Positions 17,790-28,056 of a stretch of 64,000 nucleotides of DNA are shown here, piece after piece (position 1 is the first letter of the stretch; every line of letters begins with the position of its first letter). The DNA lies in the NCBI RefSeq assembly GCF_012910705.2, contig NZ_WTVG02000037.1, positions 372,001-436,000 of the forward strand, written 5' to 3'. The position numbers and the translations under genes were made by a program. The stretch comes from Aromatoleum anaerobium (lineage in GTDB: Bacteria > Pseudomonadota > Gammaproteobacteria > Burkholderiales > Rhodocyclaceae). The notes under the pieces are model-generated. The model had not been told where the DNA came from. It searched no databases and worked only from the letters and a program-made list of their open reading frames with translations.

Positions 17790-19102
17790 CTGCCCCGGCT
17801 GCGGCGATCCGCCGCCTCGACGCGCGCGAACCCGAATTCCTGACGACACTCGACGCGCTGCTCGCATTCGAAGGCGGCGCGGACGCGCGCATCGACGCTG
17901 CGGTCAGCGAGATCCTGTGCGCAGTGCGCACTACCGGCGATACGGCGGTGCTCGAATACACGCGGCGTTTCGATCATCTCGACGTGAAGTCGATGGCGCA
18001 GCTGGAACTGCCGAAGTCGGAGCTGAAGGCGGCGCTCGACAGTCTCACCATCGAGCAGCGCGAGGCGCTGCGCCTCGCGGCCGACCGCGTGCGCGTCTAT
18101 CACGAACGCCAGCGCGCCGAATCCTGGGATTACGTCGAAGCCGACGGCACGCGGCTCGGCCAGAAAGTCACGCCGCTCGACCGCGTCGGCCTGTACGTGC
18201 CGGGCGGGCGCGCGTCGTACCCGAGTTCCGTGCTGATGAACGCGATTCCGGCCAAGGTTGCCGGTGTCGGCGAGCTGATCATGGTCGTGCCCACGCCAAA
18301 CGGCGAGAAGAACCCGCTGGTGCTCGCCGCGGCCGCGATTACCGGCGTCGACCGCGTATTCACGGTCGGCGGCGCGCAGGCGGTGGCCGCACTCGCGTAC
18401 GGTACGCAGACCCTGCCGCAGGTCGACAAGATCGTCGGCCCCGGCAATGCCTATGTCGCCGAGGCGAAGCGCCGCGTGTTCGGCACCGTCGGCATCGACA
18501 TGGTCGCCGGTCCGTCTGAAGTGCTGATCATCTCGGACGGCAGCGGCCACGCCGACTGGGTCGCGATGGACCTGTTCGCGCAGGCTGAGCACGACGAACT
18601 CGCGCAGTCGATCCTGCTGTGCACGGACGCGGATTTCATCGACGCGGTTGCCGCATCGATCGATCGCCTGCTGCCGACGATGCCGCGCCGCGAGACGATC
18701 GCCGCGTCGCTCGCGAACCGCGGTGCGCTGATTCACGTCGACAGCCTCGAACAAGCCTGCGCGATCGCGAACCGCATCGCGCCGGAACACCTCGAACTGT
18801 CGGTGGACGATGCCGAGCCATGGATCGGCTGCATCCGCCATGCCGGTGCGATCTTCGTCGGGCACTGGTCGGTCGAGGCGCTCGGCGATTACTGCGCCGG
18901 ACCGAACCACGTTCTGCCGACGATGCGCAGCGCGCGCTTTTCGTCGCCGCTCGGCGTGTACGATTTCCAGAAGCGCACCAGCATCGTGCAGATTTCGGAA
19001 GCCGGTGCGCAGACCCTCGGCCGGGTGGCGTCGATCCTCGCTCGCGGCGAGGGCCTGCAGGCGCATGCGCGCTCGGCCGAGATGCGGCTGCGCGATCGGT
19101 AG
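17786..19102 (+). CDS. hisD: Histidinol dehydrogenase
   Basis: HisD oxidises histidinol to histidine in two NAD-dependent steps at a zinc site. The 438-residue protein matches the family. Visible motifs are [44 protein letters not shown], the zinc/catalytic segment AQAEHD, and the base region RIAPEHLEL. The start ATG overlaps the hisG stop. Downstream, hisC is on the opposite strand. Confidence 0.97.
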   Translation: MTAPAAAIRRLDAREPEFLTTLDALLAFEGGADARIDAAVSEILCAVRTTGDTAVLEYTRRFDHLDVKSMAQLELPKSELKAALDSLTIEQREALRLAADRVRVYHERQRAESWDYVEADGTRLGQKVTPLDRVGLYVPGGRASYPSSVLMNAIPAKVAGVGELIMVVPTPNGEKNPLVLAAAAITGVDRVFTVGGAQAVAALAYGTQTLPQVDKIVGPGNAYVAEAKRRVFGTVGIDMVAGPSEVLIISDGSGHADWVAMDLFAQAEHDELAQSILLCTDADFIDAVAASIDRLLPTMPRRETIAASLANRGALIHVDSLEQACAIANRIAPEHLELSVDDAEPWIGCIRHAGAIFVGHWSVEALGDYCAGPNHVLPTMRSARFSSPLGVYDFQKRTSIVQISEAGAQTLGRVASILARGEGLQAHARSAEMRLRDR

Positions 19103-19158
19103 CCGCACCGCGGGCCAAAAGCCGTCGGCCGGGCCGGCGACTCTCGAAGCCGGCTTCC

Positions 19159-19198
19159 GGGGCGAGCGGCAACGCGCTGCGGCAGGGCCGCTTGCCCC
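19159..19198. terminator. Hairpin between convergent hisD and hisC
   Basis: GGGGCGAGCGGC (19159-19170) pairs with GCCGCTTGCCCC (19187-19198) with one mismatch and a 16-nt loop. It occupies the only gap between the convergent hisD and hisC stops. There is no U-run, so this is at best a weak or Rho-assisted end. Confidence 0.4.
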
Positions 19199-19209
19199 GC
19201 CTCGTTGAA

Positions 19210-20280
19210 CTACTGCAGGATGTCGCGCAGCGCCTCGACGAGCGCGGTGCATTGCTCGTCGGTGCCGACCGTAATCCGCAGGAACTGCTCGATCCGCGGC
19301 TGGCGGAAGTGCCGCACGATGATCGCGCGTCGGCGCAGCTCCGCGGCGAGTTCCCCGGCATCGCGCCGCGGATGTCGGGCGAACACGAAGTTCGCGGCCG
19401 ATGGCAGCACGTCGAAGCCGAGCGACGTGAGATCCGCTGAAAGGTGGTCGCGGGTGGCGATCACCGCCGTGCGAGTGCGCTGGAAGTGCTCTTCGTCTTC
19501 GATCGCGGCGACGCCGCCGGCGATCGCGAGCCGGTCGAGCGGATAGGAATTGAAGCTGTCCTTGACGCGGTCGAGCGCTTCGATCAGGTCCGGATGGCCC
19601 ACCGCGAAGCCGACGCGCAGGCCGGCGAGCGAACGCGATTTCGACAGCGTCTGGACGACGAGCAGGTTCGGATAGTGCCGCACCAGCGGAATCGCCGATT
19701 CGCCGCCGAAGTCGACATATGCTTCGTCGATGACGACGACGCACTGCGGATTGCCCGCGACGATGCGTTCGATGTCGGCCAGCGGCATCAGCCGGCCGGT
19801 CGGTGCATTCGGGTTCGGGAAGATGATGCCGCCGGCGGCGGCCGGGCCGTGCGGCAGGTAGTCGGCCGGGCGGATCGCGAAGTTGTCGTCGAGCGGCACG
19901 GTCTCGAACGCGATGCCGTACAGGCCGCAGTAGACCGGGTAGAAGCTGTACGAGATGTCCGGAAAGCGGAGCGGACGCTCGTGCTTGAGCAGCGCCATGA
20001 ACGCGTGCGCGAGCACTTCGTCCGAGCCGTTGCCGGCGAACACCTCGCGCGGCTCGACGCCGAAGCGCGCCGCGATCGCCGCCTTCAGCCGGTCGGCGCG
20101 CGGGTCGGGGTAGAGCCGCAGCGCGTCCGATGCTTCGGCGCGGATCGCCGCGATCGCGCGGGGCGACGGGCCGTACGGATGCTCGTTGGTGTTGAGCTTG
20201 ACCAGGTTGGCGAGCTTGGGTTGCTCGCCCGGGACATAAGGGGTCAGGCCGTGGACGACGGCGCTCCAGTATTGGCTCAT
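19210..20280 (-). CDS. hisC: Histidinol-phosphate aminotransferase
   Basis: HisC is a class II PLP aminotransferase that makes histidinol phosphate from imidazole acetol phosphate. The 356-residue protein starts at [12 protein letters not shown]. It shows [14 protein letters not shown], the FPNPNAPTG substrate motif, DEAYVDF, and the PLP lysine in [14 protein letters not shown]. It is the only his gene here on the minus strand, set between hisD and hisB, so it cannot share their transcript. The protein itself looks intact. Confidence 0.96.
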   Translation of the reverse strand: MSQYWSAVVHGLTPYVPGEQPKLANLVKLNTNEHPYGPSPRAIAAIRAEASDALRLYPDPRADRLKAAIAARFGVEPREVFAGNGSDEVLAHAFMALLKHERPLRFPDISYSFYPVYCGLYGIAFETVPLDDNFAIRPADYLPHGPAAAGGIIFPNPNAPTGRLMPLADIERIVAGNPQCVVVIDEAYVDFGGESAIPLVRHYPNLLVVQTLSKSRSLAGLRVGFAVGHPDLIEALDRVKDSFNSYPLDRLAIAGGVAAIEDEEHFQRTRTAVIATRDHLSADLTSLGFDVLPSAANFVFARHPRRDAGELAAELRRRAIIVRHFRQPRIEQFLRITVGTDEQCTALVEALRDILQ

Positions 20281-20372
20281 CAGCGGATCAGGGTGTGTCG
20301 GACCGGAAAGGGACGGGGATCGCTGGTGCGCCCCGCATGCCGCGCGCCCGCGCAGGTACCGGAACGGCAGCA

Positions 20373-20403
20373 TTGCGGCGCGACTCGCGGGCGATGGTAT
20401 CAT
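20373..20403 (+). promoter_or_regulatory. Candidate promoter for hisB
   Basis: TTGCGG (20373-20378) and TATCAT (20398-20403) are separated by 19 nt, longer than ideal. Because hisC is inverted, hisB and the genes after it need a promoter in this 178-bp divergent region, and this is the best candidate I see. Confidence 0.3.
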
Positions 20404-20458
20404 GGCGCGAGAACGATGCCTGCCGGCATCCGATCCTTTCATTATCGTTCACACTCCC

Positions 20459-21046
20459 ATGCGGCAAGCCGAAGTTACTCGCGACACCCTCGAAACCCGG
20501 ATCATCGCGCGCGTCGACCTCGATGGCAGCGGCAAGGCCGCTCTCGCCACCGGAGTGCCGTTCCTCGATCACATGCTCGACCAGATCGCCCGCCACGGCG
20601 CGTTCGATCTCGATATCCGGGCCGAAGGCGATACGCACATCGACGACCATCATACCGTCGAGGATGTCGGCATCACGCTCGGGCAGGCTTTCGCCAAGGC
20701 GCTCGGCGACAAGCGGGGTATCCGCCGCTATGGTCACGCCTACGTGCCGCTCGACGAAGCGCTGTCGCGCGTCGTCGTCGATTTTTCCGGACGCCCCGGG
20801 TTGCACTATTTTGTCAGCTACACGCGGGCGCGGATCGGCAGCTTCGATGTCGATCTCGCGCGCGAATTTTTCCAGGGTTTCGTCAATCACGCCGGCGTGA
20901 CGCTGCACATCGACAACCTGCGCGGCGACAATGCCCACCACCAGTGCGAAACGATTTTCAAGGCCTTTGGGCGTGCGTTGCGGATGGCGGCCGAACGCGA
21001 CGAGCGTGCGGCGGGAGCGATCCCCTCGACCAAGGGCGCACTCTGA
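20459..21046 (+). CDS. hisB: Imidazoleglycerol-phosphate dehydratase
   Basis: HisB dehydrates imidazole glycerol phosphate using two manganese ions. The 195-residue monofunctional form starts at the ATG at 20459. Metal ligands lie in [24 protein letters not shown], and [16 protein letters not shown]. It lacks the phosphatase domain of the enterobacterial bifunctional HisB. It begins the plus-strand run hisB-hisH-hisA-hisF-hisI-hisE. Confidence 0.96.
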   Translation: MRQAEVTRDTLETRIIARVDLDGSGKAALATGVPFLDHMLDQIARHGAFDLDIRAEGDTHIDDHHTVEDVGITLGQAFAKALGDKRGIRRYGHAYVPLDEALSRVVVDFSGRPGLHYFVSYTRARIGSFDVDLAREFFQGFVNHAGVTLHIDNLRGDNAHHQCETIFKAFGRALRMAAERDERAAGAIPSTKGAL

Positions 21047-21088
21047 TTCCTTCCCGATTCATCTGATTACGATACGAGCGATTCCGCG

Positions 21089-21727
21089 ATGAGCGACGTA
21101 GCCATCATCGACTATGGCATGGGCAATCTGCGCTCGGTTGCCAAGGCGATCGAACATATAGCGCCCGACAAGCGGGTGGTCGTGACCTCCGATCCGGCCG
21201 TCGTGGCCGCCGCCGCACGAGTGGTGTTCCCCGGGCAGGGCGCGATGCCCGACTGCATGCGCGAACTCGACCTGCGCGGACTGCGCGACGTGGTCAAGGC
21301 CGCCGCCGCGTCGAAGCCTTTCCTTGGCATCTGCATCGGCCAGCAGATGCTGTTCGAGCACAGCGAGGAAGGCAACGTGCCCGGACTGGGAATCCTGCCG
21401 GGGTGCGTGGTTCGCTTCCCCGACGCGAAGATGGTCGCCGCCGACGGCAGCCGGCTGAAAGTGCCGCACATGGGCTGGAACGAAGTGCGCCAGCGCAAGC
21501 CTCATCCGATGTGGGAGGGGATTCCGGACAACGAGCGCTTCTATTTCGTCCATAGCTATTTCGTCGCGCCAGCCGACGCGGCGCTGGTCGCCGCCGAAAG
21601 CGACTACGGGATAAGGTTTACCAGTGCAGTCGCCCGGGCTAACATCTTTGCGGTTCAGTTTCATCCGGAAAAGAGCGCCCAGGCGGGCCTGAAAATGCTT
21701 GCGAATTTCATTTCCTGGGCGCCCTGA
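21089..21727 (+). CDS. hisH: Imidazole glycerol phosphate synthase glutaminase subunit HisH
   Basis: HisH hydrolyses glutamine and feeds ammonia to HisF. It is a 212-residue class I glutamine amidotransferase. The nucleophile is C82 in [11 protein letters not shown], the oxyanion strand is near PGQGAMPDC, and the His/Glu pair lies in FHPEKSAQ near residue 193. It sits 42 nt after hisB. Confidence 0.96.
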   Translation: MSDVAIIDYGMGNLRSVAKAIEHIAPDKRVVVTSDPAVVAAAARVVFPGQGAMPDCMRELDLRGLRDVVKAAAASKPFLGICIGQQMLFEHSEEGNVPGLGILPGCVVRFPDAKMVAADGSRLKVPHMGWNEVRQRKPHPMWEGIPDNERFYFVHSYFVAPADAALVAAESDYGIRFTSAVARANIFAVQFHPEKSAQAGLKMLANFISWAP

Positions 21728-21782
21728 CTCGTCTGGCCATTGCCGTTTCCCATCCACTTCTGATATTGACCCCATCCCCCGT

Positions 21783-22532
21783 ATGCTGCTGATTCCCGCT
21801 ATCGATCTCAAGGACGGCCATTGTGTACGCCTGAAGCAGGGCGAAATGGACGATGCCACCGTATTTTCCGAGGATCCTGCCGCGATGGCCCGGCACTGGA
21901 TCGAGCAGGGGGCGAGACGCCTGCACCTGGTCGATCTGAACGGTGCGTTCGCCGGCAAGCCGAAGAACGGCGCCGCGATCCGTTCGATCGTCGATGAGGT
22001 CGGCGACGACATTCCGGTGCAACTCGGCGGAGGCATCCGCGACCTCGACACGATCGAGCATTATCTCGACAACGGCATTTCGTACATCATCATCGGCACT
22101 GCCGCGGTGAAGAATCCGGGCTTCCTGCATGACGCCTGCGGCGCGTTTCCGGGTCACATCATCGTCGGCCTGGATGCCAAGGACGGCAAGGTCGCCGTCG
22201 ACGGCTGGTCGAAGATGACCGGCCACGACGTCGTCGACCTGGCGAAGAAATACGAGGACTACGGGGTCGAGGCGGTGATTTACACGGACATCGGCCGCGA
22301 CGGCATGCTTTCGGGCGTGAATGTCGAAGCCACCGTCCGCCTTGCCCAGGCGCTGCGCATTCCGGTCATCGCGAGCGGCGGCATTGCCAGCATCGCGGAC
22401 ATCGACGCGCTGTGCGCGGTCGAAGCCGAAGGCGTGATGGGCGCGATCACGGGGCGTGCCATCTACGAAGGGACGCTGGATTTTGCCGCCGCACAGGCGC
22501 GCGCCGACGAACTCAACGGCGGCGAAGCCTGA
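21783..22532 (+). CDS. hisA: Phosphoribosylformimino-AICAR-P isomerase HisA
   Basis: HisA is a TIM-barrel isomerase (Amadori rearrangement of ProFAR). The 249-residue protein has D8 in [11 protein letters not shown] and the second acidic catalytic residue in [15 protein letters not shown]. It carries the phosphate motifs QLGGGIRD and ASGGIASI. The stop overlaps the hisF start by one base. Confidence 0.96.
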   Translation: MLLIPAIDLKDGHCVRLKQGEMDDATVFSEDPAAMARHWIEQGARRLHLVDLNGAFAGKPKNGAAIRSIVDEVGDDIPVQLGGGIRDLDTIEHYLDNGISYIIIGTAAVKNPGFLHDACGAFPGHIIVGLDAKDGKVAVDGWSKMTGHDVVDLAKKYEDYGVEAVIYTDIGRDGMLSGVNVEATVRLAQALRIPVIASGGIASIADIDALCAVEAEGVMGAITGRAIYEGTLDFAAAQARADELNGGEA

Positions 22533-23290
22533 TGCTTGCCAAACGCATCATCCCCTGTCTCGATGTCAGTGCGGGGCGCGTCGTCAAGGGGGTGAATTTC
22601 GTCGAGTTGCGCGATGCCGGCGATCCGGTCGAAATCGCGCGCCGCTACGATGAGCAGGGTGCCGACGAGATCACCTTTCTCGATATCACTGCCAGCTCGG
22701 ATGCTCGCGACATCATCCTGCATGTCGTCGAACGGGTTGCCGAGCAGGTTTTCATCCCGCTGACGGTGGGTGGCGGCGTGCGCACCGTCGAGGATGTGCG
22801 CCGGCTGCTGAACGCCGGCGCCGACAAGGTCAGCATCAACACCGCCGCGGTGAATAACCCGCAGGTTGTCGCCGAGGCCGCCGGCAAGGTCGGCAGCCAG
22901 TGCATCGTCGTCGCGATCGATGCGAAACAGACGGCGCCCGGCAGGTGGCAGGTGTTCACGCACGGCGGGCGCAACAATACCGGGCTCGACGCAGTCGAAT
23001 GGGCGCAGAAGGTCGCCGCGCTCGGCGCCGGTGAAATCCTGCTCACCAGCATGGATCGGGATGGCACGAAAATTGGTTTCGACCTCGCACTGACGCGCGC
23101 CGTCGCCGACGCGGTGCCGGTCCCGGTGATCGCCAGTGGCGGCGTCGGGACGCTCGAGCATCTCGCCGAGGGCGTCTCGGAGGGGCGTGCGGATGCGGTG
23201 CTCGCCGCCAGCATCTTTCACTTCGGGCAGCATACGGTGCGCGAAGCGAAGGAGCTGATGCGCAGCCGGGGCATCGAGGTGAGATTGTGA
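22532..23290 (+). CDS. hisF: Imidazole glycerol phosphate synthase cyclase subunit HisF
   Basis: HisF uses ammonia from HisH to make imidazole glycerol phosphate and AICAR. The 252-residue TIM barrel shows D11 in [15 protein letters not shown] and the second catalytic aspartate in [14 protein letters not shown]. Phosphate loops are TVGGGVRT and [11 protein letters not shown]. The ATG at 22532 shares one base with the hisA stop (TGATG), and the hisF stop overlaps hisI (GTGA). Confidence 0.97.
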   Translation: MLAKRIIPCLDVSAGRVVKGVNFVELRDAGDPVEIARRYDEQGADEITFLDITASSDARDIILHVVERVAEQVFIPLTVGGGVRTVEDVRRLLNAGADKVSINTAAVNNPQVVAEAAGKVGSQCIVVAIDAKQTAPGRWQVFTHGGRNNTGLDAVEWAQKVAALGAGEILLTSMDRDGTKIGFDLALTRAVADAVPVPVIASGGVGTLEHLAEGVSEGRADAVLAASIFHFGQHTVREAKELMRSRGIEVRL

Positions 23291-23688
23291 GCAAACCGAA
23301 CTCCGTACGCTGGCTCAACGAGGTGCAGTGGGACGACCAGGGACTCGTGCCGGTGATTGCGCAGGAAGCGGCGACCGGCGATGTGCTGATGTTCGCGTGG
23401 ATGAACCGCGAGGCGCTGCAGCGCACCGCCGAAACCGGCGAGGCGATTTACTGGTCCCGTTCGCGCCGCCGGCTGTGGCACAAGGGTGAGGAGTCCGGCC
23501 ATATCCAGAAGGTGCTGGAGATCCGCGTCGACTGCGATAGCGACGTCGTCCTCCTGAAGATCGAGCAGGTCGGCGGCATCGCCTGCCATACCGGCCGCCA
23601 CAGTTGTTTTTTCCAGCGCTACCTGGCCGACGGTTCATGGGAAGCTGTCGATCCGGTCGTCAAAGATCCGAAGGATATCTACAAATGA
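23287..23688 (+). CDS. hisI: Phosphoribosyl-AMP cyclohydrolase
   Basis: HisI opens the adenine ring of PR-AMP. The 133-residue monofunctional enzyme starts at GTG, overlapping hisF. It shows [28 protein letters not shown], and the metal-binding cysteines in RVDCDSDVV and [10 protein letters not shown]. The pyrophosphohydrolase step is encoded separately by hisE, which overlaps by 4 nt. Confidence 0.96.
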   Translation: MSKPNSVRWLNEVQWDDQGLVPVIAQEAATGDVLMFAWMNREALQRTAETGEAIYWSRSRRRLWHKGEESGHIQKVLEIRVDCDSDVVLLKIEQVGGIACHTGRHSCFFQRYLADGSWEAVDPVVKDPKDIYK

Positions 23689-24011
23689 TCGATATCGAAG
23701 TGCTGCACCGAGTCGCCGCGACCCTTGCCGAGCGCAAGAAAGCCGATCCGGATTCGTCTTACGTTTCAAGCCTGTATGCCAAGGGTACCGACGCGATCTG
23801 CAAGAAGGTCGCCGAAGAGGCGGCCGAGACGATCATGGCAGCCAAGGACAAGGACATGCTCCACGTGGTCTGGGAAGTCACCGACCTGTGGTTCCATTCG
23901 CTGGTGCTGCTGACGCATTTCGGCCTGTCGGTCGATGACGTGCTCGCGGAGTTCCGGCGTCGCGAAGGGGTCTCTGGCATCGACGAGAAGAAATCCCGCA
24001 CGGCTTCGTGA
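23685..24011 (+). CDS. hisE: Phosphoribosyl-ATP pyrophosphatase
   Basis: HisE hydrolyses PR-ATP to PR-AMP. The 108-residue all-alpha MazG-like protein has [19 protein letters not shown], the [12 protein letters not shown] metal site, and a [14 protein letters not shown] helix. The ATG at 23685 overlaps the hisI stop (ATGA); an upstream in-frame extension overlaps hisI deeply and is not used. Confidence 0.95.
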   Translation: MIDIEVLHRVAATLAERKKADPDSSYVSSLYAKGTDAICKKVAEEAAETIMAAKDKDMLHVVWEVTDLWFHSLVLLTHFGLSVDDVLAEFRRREGVSGIDEKKSRTAS

Positions 24012-24023
24012 GGCGAACAAACC

Positions 24024-24371
24024 ATGAGCGACTGTATTTTCTGCAGGATCGTGGCCGGCGAGATCCCGGCGAAGAAGATCCACGAGGACGAGGACATCCT
24101 CGCCTTTCACGACATCCATCCTGTCGCACCGGTTCACTTCCTGGTGATCCCGAAGCTGCACATTCCGTCGATGGCCGAGTTGCGGCCGGAGCACGCAGCG
24201 GTGATGGGCCGGGTGATGACCGAATCTGCCCGGATCGCCGGGGAACTAGGTTGCGCCGACGGCTTTCGAATGATCATCAACACGGGTCGGGTGGGACGGC
24301 AGGAGGTGTATCACCTGCACGTCCACATCGTGGGCGGCCCGGAGGTGCTTCCGGCAATGTTGAGGCGTTAA
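24024..24371 (+). CDS. HIT-family protein (HinT-like purine nucleoside phosphoramidase)
   Basis: The 115-residue protein has the histidine triad near its end, HLHVHIVGG, and the N-terminal [19 protein letters not shown] signature with the CxxC pair. HinT-type enzymes hydrolyse AMP-lysine or other phosphoramidates. It sits 12 nt after hisE and 11 nt before tatA, a conserved betaproteobacterial order. Confidence 0.92.
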   Translation: MSDCIFCRIVAGEIPAKKIHEDEDILAFHDIHPVAPVHFLVIPKLHIPSMAELRPEHAAVMGRVMTESARIAGELGCADGFRMIINTGRVGRQEVYHLHVHIVGGPEVLPAMLRR

Positions 24372-24382
24372 GGAGAGAAGTA

Positions 24383-24613
24383 ATGGGTTCATTCAGTATC
24401 TGGCACTGGCTGATCGTTCTGGTGATCGTCGTGCTGGTCTTCGGGACGAAGAAGCTGCGCAATGTGGGCCAGGACCTGGGTGGCGCGGTCAAGGGTTTCA
24501 AGGACGGCATGCGGGATTCCGAAAAGTCCGGTGACGACGTGCAGCAGAAGATCGGCGGTGACACGCTCGACGCGCAGGCGACGGACAAGAGCCACAACAA
24601 GGTCAGCCACTGA
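24383..24613 (+). CDS. tatA: Sec-independent translocase protein TatA
   Basis: TatA polymerises to form the twin-arginine translocation pore. The 76-residue protein has a short N-terminal transmembrane helix (about 5-21), the [14 protein letters not shown] hinge with the FG pair, then an amphipathic helix and a charged tail. AGGAG precedes the ATG by 8 nt. A terminator hairpin follows before tatB. Confidence 0.94.
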   Translation: MGSFSIWHWLIVLVIVVLVFGTKKLRNVGQDLGGAVKGFKDGMRDSEKSGDDVQQKIGGDTLDAQATDKSHNKVSH

Positions 24614-24636
24614 CCTCCCACGGGACTTACCCGCTC

Positions 24637-24670
24637 AAAGGGGCGCCGCTGCAGTGCGCCCCTTCGTTTT
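24637..24670 (+). terminator. Intrinsic terminator between tatA and tatB
   Basis: AAGGGGCGC (24638-24646) pairs with GCGCCCCTT (24656-24664), with a 9-nt loop and a following CGTTTT. It lies 24 nt after the tatA stop. It would lower tatB-tatC transcription relative to tatA, matching the known excess of TatA over TatBC. Confidence 0.75.
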
Positions 24671-24717
24671 GGCGCGATCCGCGAGCGAAGCATCCGGGCG
24701 GGACAACCAGCTAGATC

Positions 24718-25221
24718 ATGTTTGATTTCGGTTTTTCGGAACTTGTCGTCATCGCAGTGGTGGCGCTGATCGTCGTCGGCCCGGAGCGCCTGCCGAAGGT
24801 GGCCCGCACCGCCGGTCACCTGCTGGGCCGGCTGCAGCGTTACGTCTCGGACGTGAAGTCGGACATTCAGCGTGAAATGCAGCTCGAAGAGCTCAAGGCG
24901 CTGCAGCAGCAGGTCGAACAACAGGCACGCGAACTGGAATCATCGGTGCGTGGCGAGGCGGCGAAAATCGAGGCGGACGTGAATGAGACCGTCGCGGAGG
25001 TGAAAGCCGGGGTGACGCTCGACGCCGCTCCCGCGCCGGTCGCCGATCGGTCCGAGGCGGGCGAACCGGCAGCTGCTTCCGGCACCCGGCCGGTCGCGCA
25101 CACGGTGGAAGCGCCGGTGACCCTTGCTCCCGTCTCTCTTGCGCCGCAAGGTGATTCCGCTTCGGCGGGCAGGGACCTGGAGCCGGCTGCCGTCCCCGGG
25201 CAGCGGGCGGAGAAAGCATGA
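24718..25221 (+). CDS. tatB: Sec-independent translocase protein TatB
   Basis: TatB forms the substrate-binding complex with TatC. The 167-residue protein starts MFDFGFSELVVIAVVALIVVGPERLP, with the TatB-typical glutamate (E8) and the GPERLPK motif, then an amphipathic helix and a long Gln/Glu-rich, then Ala/Pro-rich, tail. The stop overlaps tatC by 4 nt. Confidence 0.95.
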   Translation: MFDFGFSELVVIAVVALIVVGPERLPKVARTAGHLLGRLQRYVSDVKSDIQREMQLEELKALQQQVEQQARELESSVRGEAAKIEADVNETVAEVKAGVTLDAAPAPVADRSEAGEPAAASGTRPVAHTVEAPVTLAPVSLAPQGDSASAGRDLEPAAVPGQRAEKA

Positions 25222-26009
25222 GCGAGCTTCAGGAAACCTTCATTTCGCATCTCGTCGAGCTGCGCGACCGGCTGTTGCGGGCGATGGTTGCGGTCATCGT
25301 GGTGTTTGTCTGCCTGATGCCCTGGGCCGGCGAGATCTACGACCTGCTTGCCCGGCCGATGATGAATACGCTGCCGGAAGGCACGCACATGATCGCGACC
25401 GGAGTGGTCACGCCGTTTTTCGTGCCGGTCAAGGTCACGATGATGGTGTCTTTCGTTCTCGCACTGCCTTTCGTGCTCTATCAGGCCTGGGCGTTCATCG
25501 CCCCGGGGCTGTATGCCCACGAGCGCCGCCTCGGCCTGCCGCTGGTGCTTGGCAGCACGCTGCTGTTTCTGCTCGGCATGGCCTTCTGCTATTTCTTCGT
25601 GTTCGGTACCGTCTTCAAGTTCATTGCCGAATTCGCGCCGAAGAGCATCGTCCCCGCGCCGGATATCGAACAGTACCTGTCGTTTGTGATGACCCTGTTC
25701 ATCGCCTTCGGCCTGACGTTCGAAGTTCCCGTGGCGGTGATCCTGCTCGTCAAGGCAGGGGTGGTCAGCATTGCCAAGCTCCGCGAAGTCCGGCCCTACG
25801 TCATTGTCGGCGCGTTCGTCATCGCGGCGATCATCACGCCTCCTGATGTCGTGTCGCAGTTCATGCTCGCGGTGCCGATGTGCCTGCTCTACGAAGTCGG
25901 GATCCTGCTGGCGAAGTTCGTCGCCAAGCGCGATGCGGGAACGGGAGAACCTGCGCGAGTCGAGCCGGGTCTCGATCGCATCGAAGCCCCGGAGCCGGAC
26001 GGGAAATAA
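25218..26009 (+). CDS. tatC: Sec-independent translocase protein TatC
   Basis: TatC is the six-helix membrane receptor for twin-arginine signal peptides. The 263-residue protein starts MSELQETFISHLVELRDRLLRA (signal-peptide binding site, with HLVELR) and contains FALPFVLYQAWAFIAPGLY-type and EVPVAVILL segments. It ends 31 nt from the convergent protease gene. Confidence 0.96.
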   Translation: MSELQETFISHLVELRDRLLRAMVAVIVVFVCLMPWAGEIYDLLARPMMNTLPEGTHMIATGVVTPFFVPVKVTMMVSFVLALPFVLYQAWAFIAPGLYAHERRLGLPLVLGSTLLFLLGMAFCYFFVFGTVFKFIAEFAPKSIVPAPDIEQYLSFVMTLFIAFGLTFEVPVAVILLVKAGVVSIAKLREVRPYVIVGAFVIAAIITPPDVVSQFMLAVPMCLLYEVGILLAKFVAKRDAGTGEPARVEPGLDRIEAPEPDGK

Positions 26010-26040
26010 GCAAGGGCTGCCGCCGGACGCGCAAGCGGGA

Positions 26041-27204
26041 TCAGCGCTCGGCCGGTGGTGTCGGCCGGCGTCCGACCTGCACTTTCAGATCGACTTCGCC
26101 GGTCGTGCGGCGGATGCGGAACCGGGCTTCGTGTCCCGGGGGCAGGGCTGCGACGGTTTCCAGCATTCCCCTGGGGTCGTGCACTGGCGTCCCATCGACG
26201 CTGAGCAGCACGTCGCCCGGCCGGATTCCCGCGCGTTCGGCGGGGCTGCCGCGCAGCACCCCGGCGATCAGGGCGCCATTGACCTTCGGCAGGCCGAAGG
26301 ATTCGGCCAGTTCGGCAGTCATTTCCTGTATTTCGACGCCGATCCAGCCACGCGTCACTTCGCCGCTGGAAACGATCTGCTCGAGGACGTTGCGCGCAAT
26401 CGAGACCGGTATCGCGAAACCGATACCGAGCGAGCCCCCCGAGCGCGAGTAGATCGCGGTATTGATCCCGACCAGGTTCCCGTGGCTGTCGACGAGCGCG
26501 CCGCCGGAGTTTCCCGGATTGATCGCCGCATCGGTCTGGATGTAGTTCTCGAACGTATTGATCCCGAGCTGGCTGCGGCCGAGCGCCGAAACGATCCCCA
26601 TCGTCACCGTCTGGCCGACCCCGAACGGATTGCCGATCGCGAGCACGACATCGCCGACCTCGATGGCGTCGGTTGCTGCAAAGGTGATCGCCGGAAGCTT
26701 TCCGTTGCCTTCGAGCTTCAGCACCGCGAGATCGGTCTCCGGGTCGCGGCCGACGAGCTTGGCCGGGAATTTCCGCCCGTCGTTGAGCGCGACCTCGATC
26801 TCGTCCGCGGCCTCGATCACGTGATTGTTCGTGAGGATGAATCCGTCGGGGCTTGCGACGACGCCCGAGCCCAGCCCCGAGGCGCGCTGTGGCGGTGCAT
26901 TGTCCTGGCGTTCGCCGAAGAAATGACGAAAGATCGGATCGTCGAGAAGCGGATGACGCGGGCGCTGAACGTCCTTTGCCGTGTAGATGTGCACCACCGC
27001 CGGCATCGAACGTTTGGCGGCTTCTGCGTACGAACCCGGGGCAACGACGACCGAATCGGAGGCAGCGCCGGGTGCTTCGAGGATTTCCACTACCGAGGAC
27101 GGCGCAGCACCTTTGAGCCACTCGGGCTTCAGGGTGGTGAGGACAAACAGCACCGCGACGCTGATCGTCACGGCCTGCGCGAAGATCAGCCACAGGCGGC
27201 GCAT
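26041..27204 (-). CDS. Trypsin-like periplasmic serine protease, DegS/DegQ (HtrA) family, single PDZ
   Basis: The 387-residue protein has an N-terminal membrane anchor (about 5-24), a protease domain (about 60-270) and one PDZ domain (about 285-375). The catalytic triad is visible as His in LTNNHVI, Asp in PETDLAV and Ser in PGNSGGAL. One anchor plus one PDZ is the DegS layout, although MucD/AlgW-type proteins look similar. A role in envelope stress sensing or quality control is inferred. It is convergent with tatC and divergent from the Nif3-like gene. Confidence 0.9.
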   Translation of the reverse strand: MRRLWLIFAQAVTISVAVLFVLTTLKPEWLKGAAPSSVVEILEAPGAASDSVVVAPGSYAEAAKRSMPAVVHIYTAKDVQRPRHPLLDDPIFRHFFGERQDNAPPQRASGLGSGVVASPDGFILTNNHVIEAADEIEVALNDGRKFPAKLVGRDPETDLAVLKLEGNGKLPAITFAATDAIEVGDVVLAIGNPFGVGQTVTMGIVSALGRSQLGINTFENYIQTDAAINPGNSGGALVDSHGNLVGINTAIYSRSGGSLGIGFAIPVSIARNVLEQIVSSGEVTRGWIGVEIQEMTAELAESFGLPKVNGALIAGVLRGSPAERAGIRPGDVLLSVDGTPVHDPRGMLETVAALPPGHEARFRIRRTTGEVDLKVQVGRRPTPPAER

Positions 27205-27278
27205 AATGTTGCTCTGATGCGCGAGCGGCCGGACAGCTACCCGCGGAGGAATCGGACAAGTCAGTGAGCGGAGACCGC

Positions 27279-28025
27279 ATGCAACTCATCGAGCTGCAAA
27301 CCCATCTGGATGAACTGCTGGATGTCGCGCGATTCAGGGATTATTGCCCAAACGGATTGCAAGTGGAAGGACGCCCGGAGGTGAGACGGGTGGTGTGCGG
27401 GGTGACGGCGAGCCAGGCGCTGGTCGATCTGGCGGTCGCCGAAGGCGCCGACGCGCTGCTCGTGCACCATGGCTACTTCTGGCGTGGCGAGGATGGCCGC
27501 ATCACGGGGATCCGCAAGCGCCGGCTCGCCGGGCTGCTGCGCAACGATATCAGTCTTCTCGCTTACCATCTTCCGCTCGATGCCCACCCGGAATTGGGCA
27601 ACAACGCTCAACTGGGCAAACTGCTGGGCTGGCGTGGGGAAGGGCGGTTCGGCGATCAGGAGCTGGGCTGGATCGGAACCCCGATGCAGCCGAACAGCGC
27701 CGGCCATATCGCCCGTTCGCTCGCTGCAAGGCTCGGCCGGGAGCCGTTGCTGGTGGGCGATCCTGAGCGCGTCATCCGGCGGGTGGCATGGTGCACCGGC
27801 GGTGCCCAGGGTTATTTCGAAGAGGCAATCGCCGCGGGGACGGATCTCTATGTCTCCGGGGAAATCTCCGAGCAGACGGTGCACGTTGCCCGCGAATCCG
27901 GTGTCGCGTTCATCGCCGCCGGGCACCACGCGACCGAGCGCTACGGCGTGCACGCGCTCGCTCAGCACCTGTCCGAGGTTTTCGGGCTCGACGCCCGGTT
28001 TGCCGATCTCGACAATCCGGTCTGA
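27279..28025 (+). CDS. Nif3-like dinuclear metal-binding protein (GTP cyclohydrolase I type 2-like)
   Basis: The 248-residue protein belongs to the Nif3/YbgI family of toroidal hexamers with a dinuclear metal centre. Metal ligands lie in [25 protein letters not shown], and [12 protein letters not shown]. The ATG at 27279 is preferred because GGAG lies 5 nt upstream; GTG at 27264 would add five residues. Biochemical function is not settled for the family. It is next to a divergent DegS-like gene, a common betaproteobacterial pairing. Confidence 0.9.
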   Translation: MQLIELQTHLDELLDVARFRDYCPNGLQVEGRPEVRRVVCGVTASQALVDLAVAEGADALLVHHGYFWRGEDGRITGIRKRRLAGLLRNDISLLAYHLPLDAHPELGNNAQLGKLLGWRGEGRFGDQELGWIGTPMQPNSAGHIARSLAARLGREPLLVGDPERVIRRVAWCTGGAQGYFEEAIAAGTDLYVSGEISEQTVHVARESGVAFIAAGHHATERYGVHALAQHLSEVFGLDARFADLDNPV

Positions 28026-28056
28026 TCGCCGGACGCCGTTCGCAGCGGTCACGGGG

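Noticed and set aside
20281-20442. Longer N-terminus of HisC to 20442
   Set aside because: The added residues are low complexity and unlike His[10 protein letters not shown] is the family-like start.
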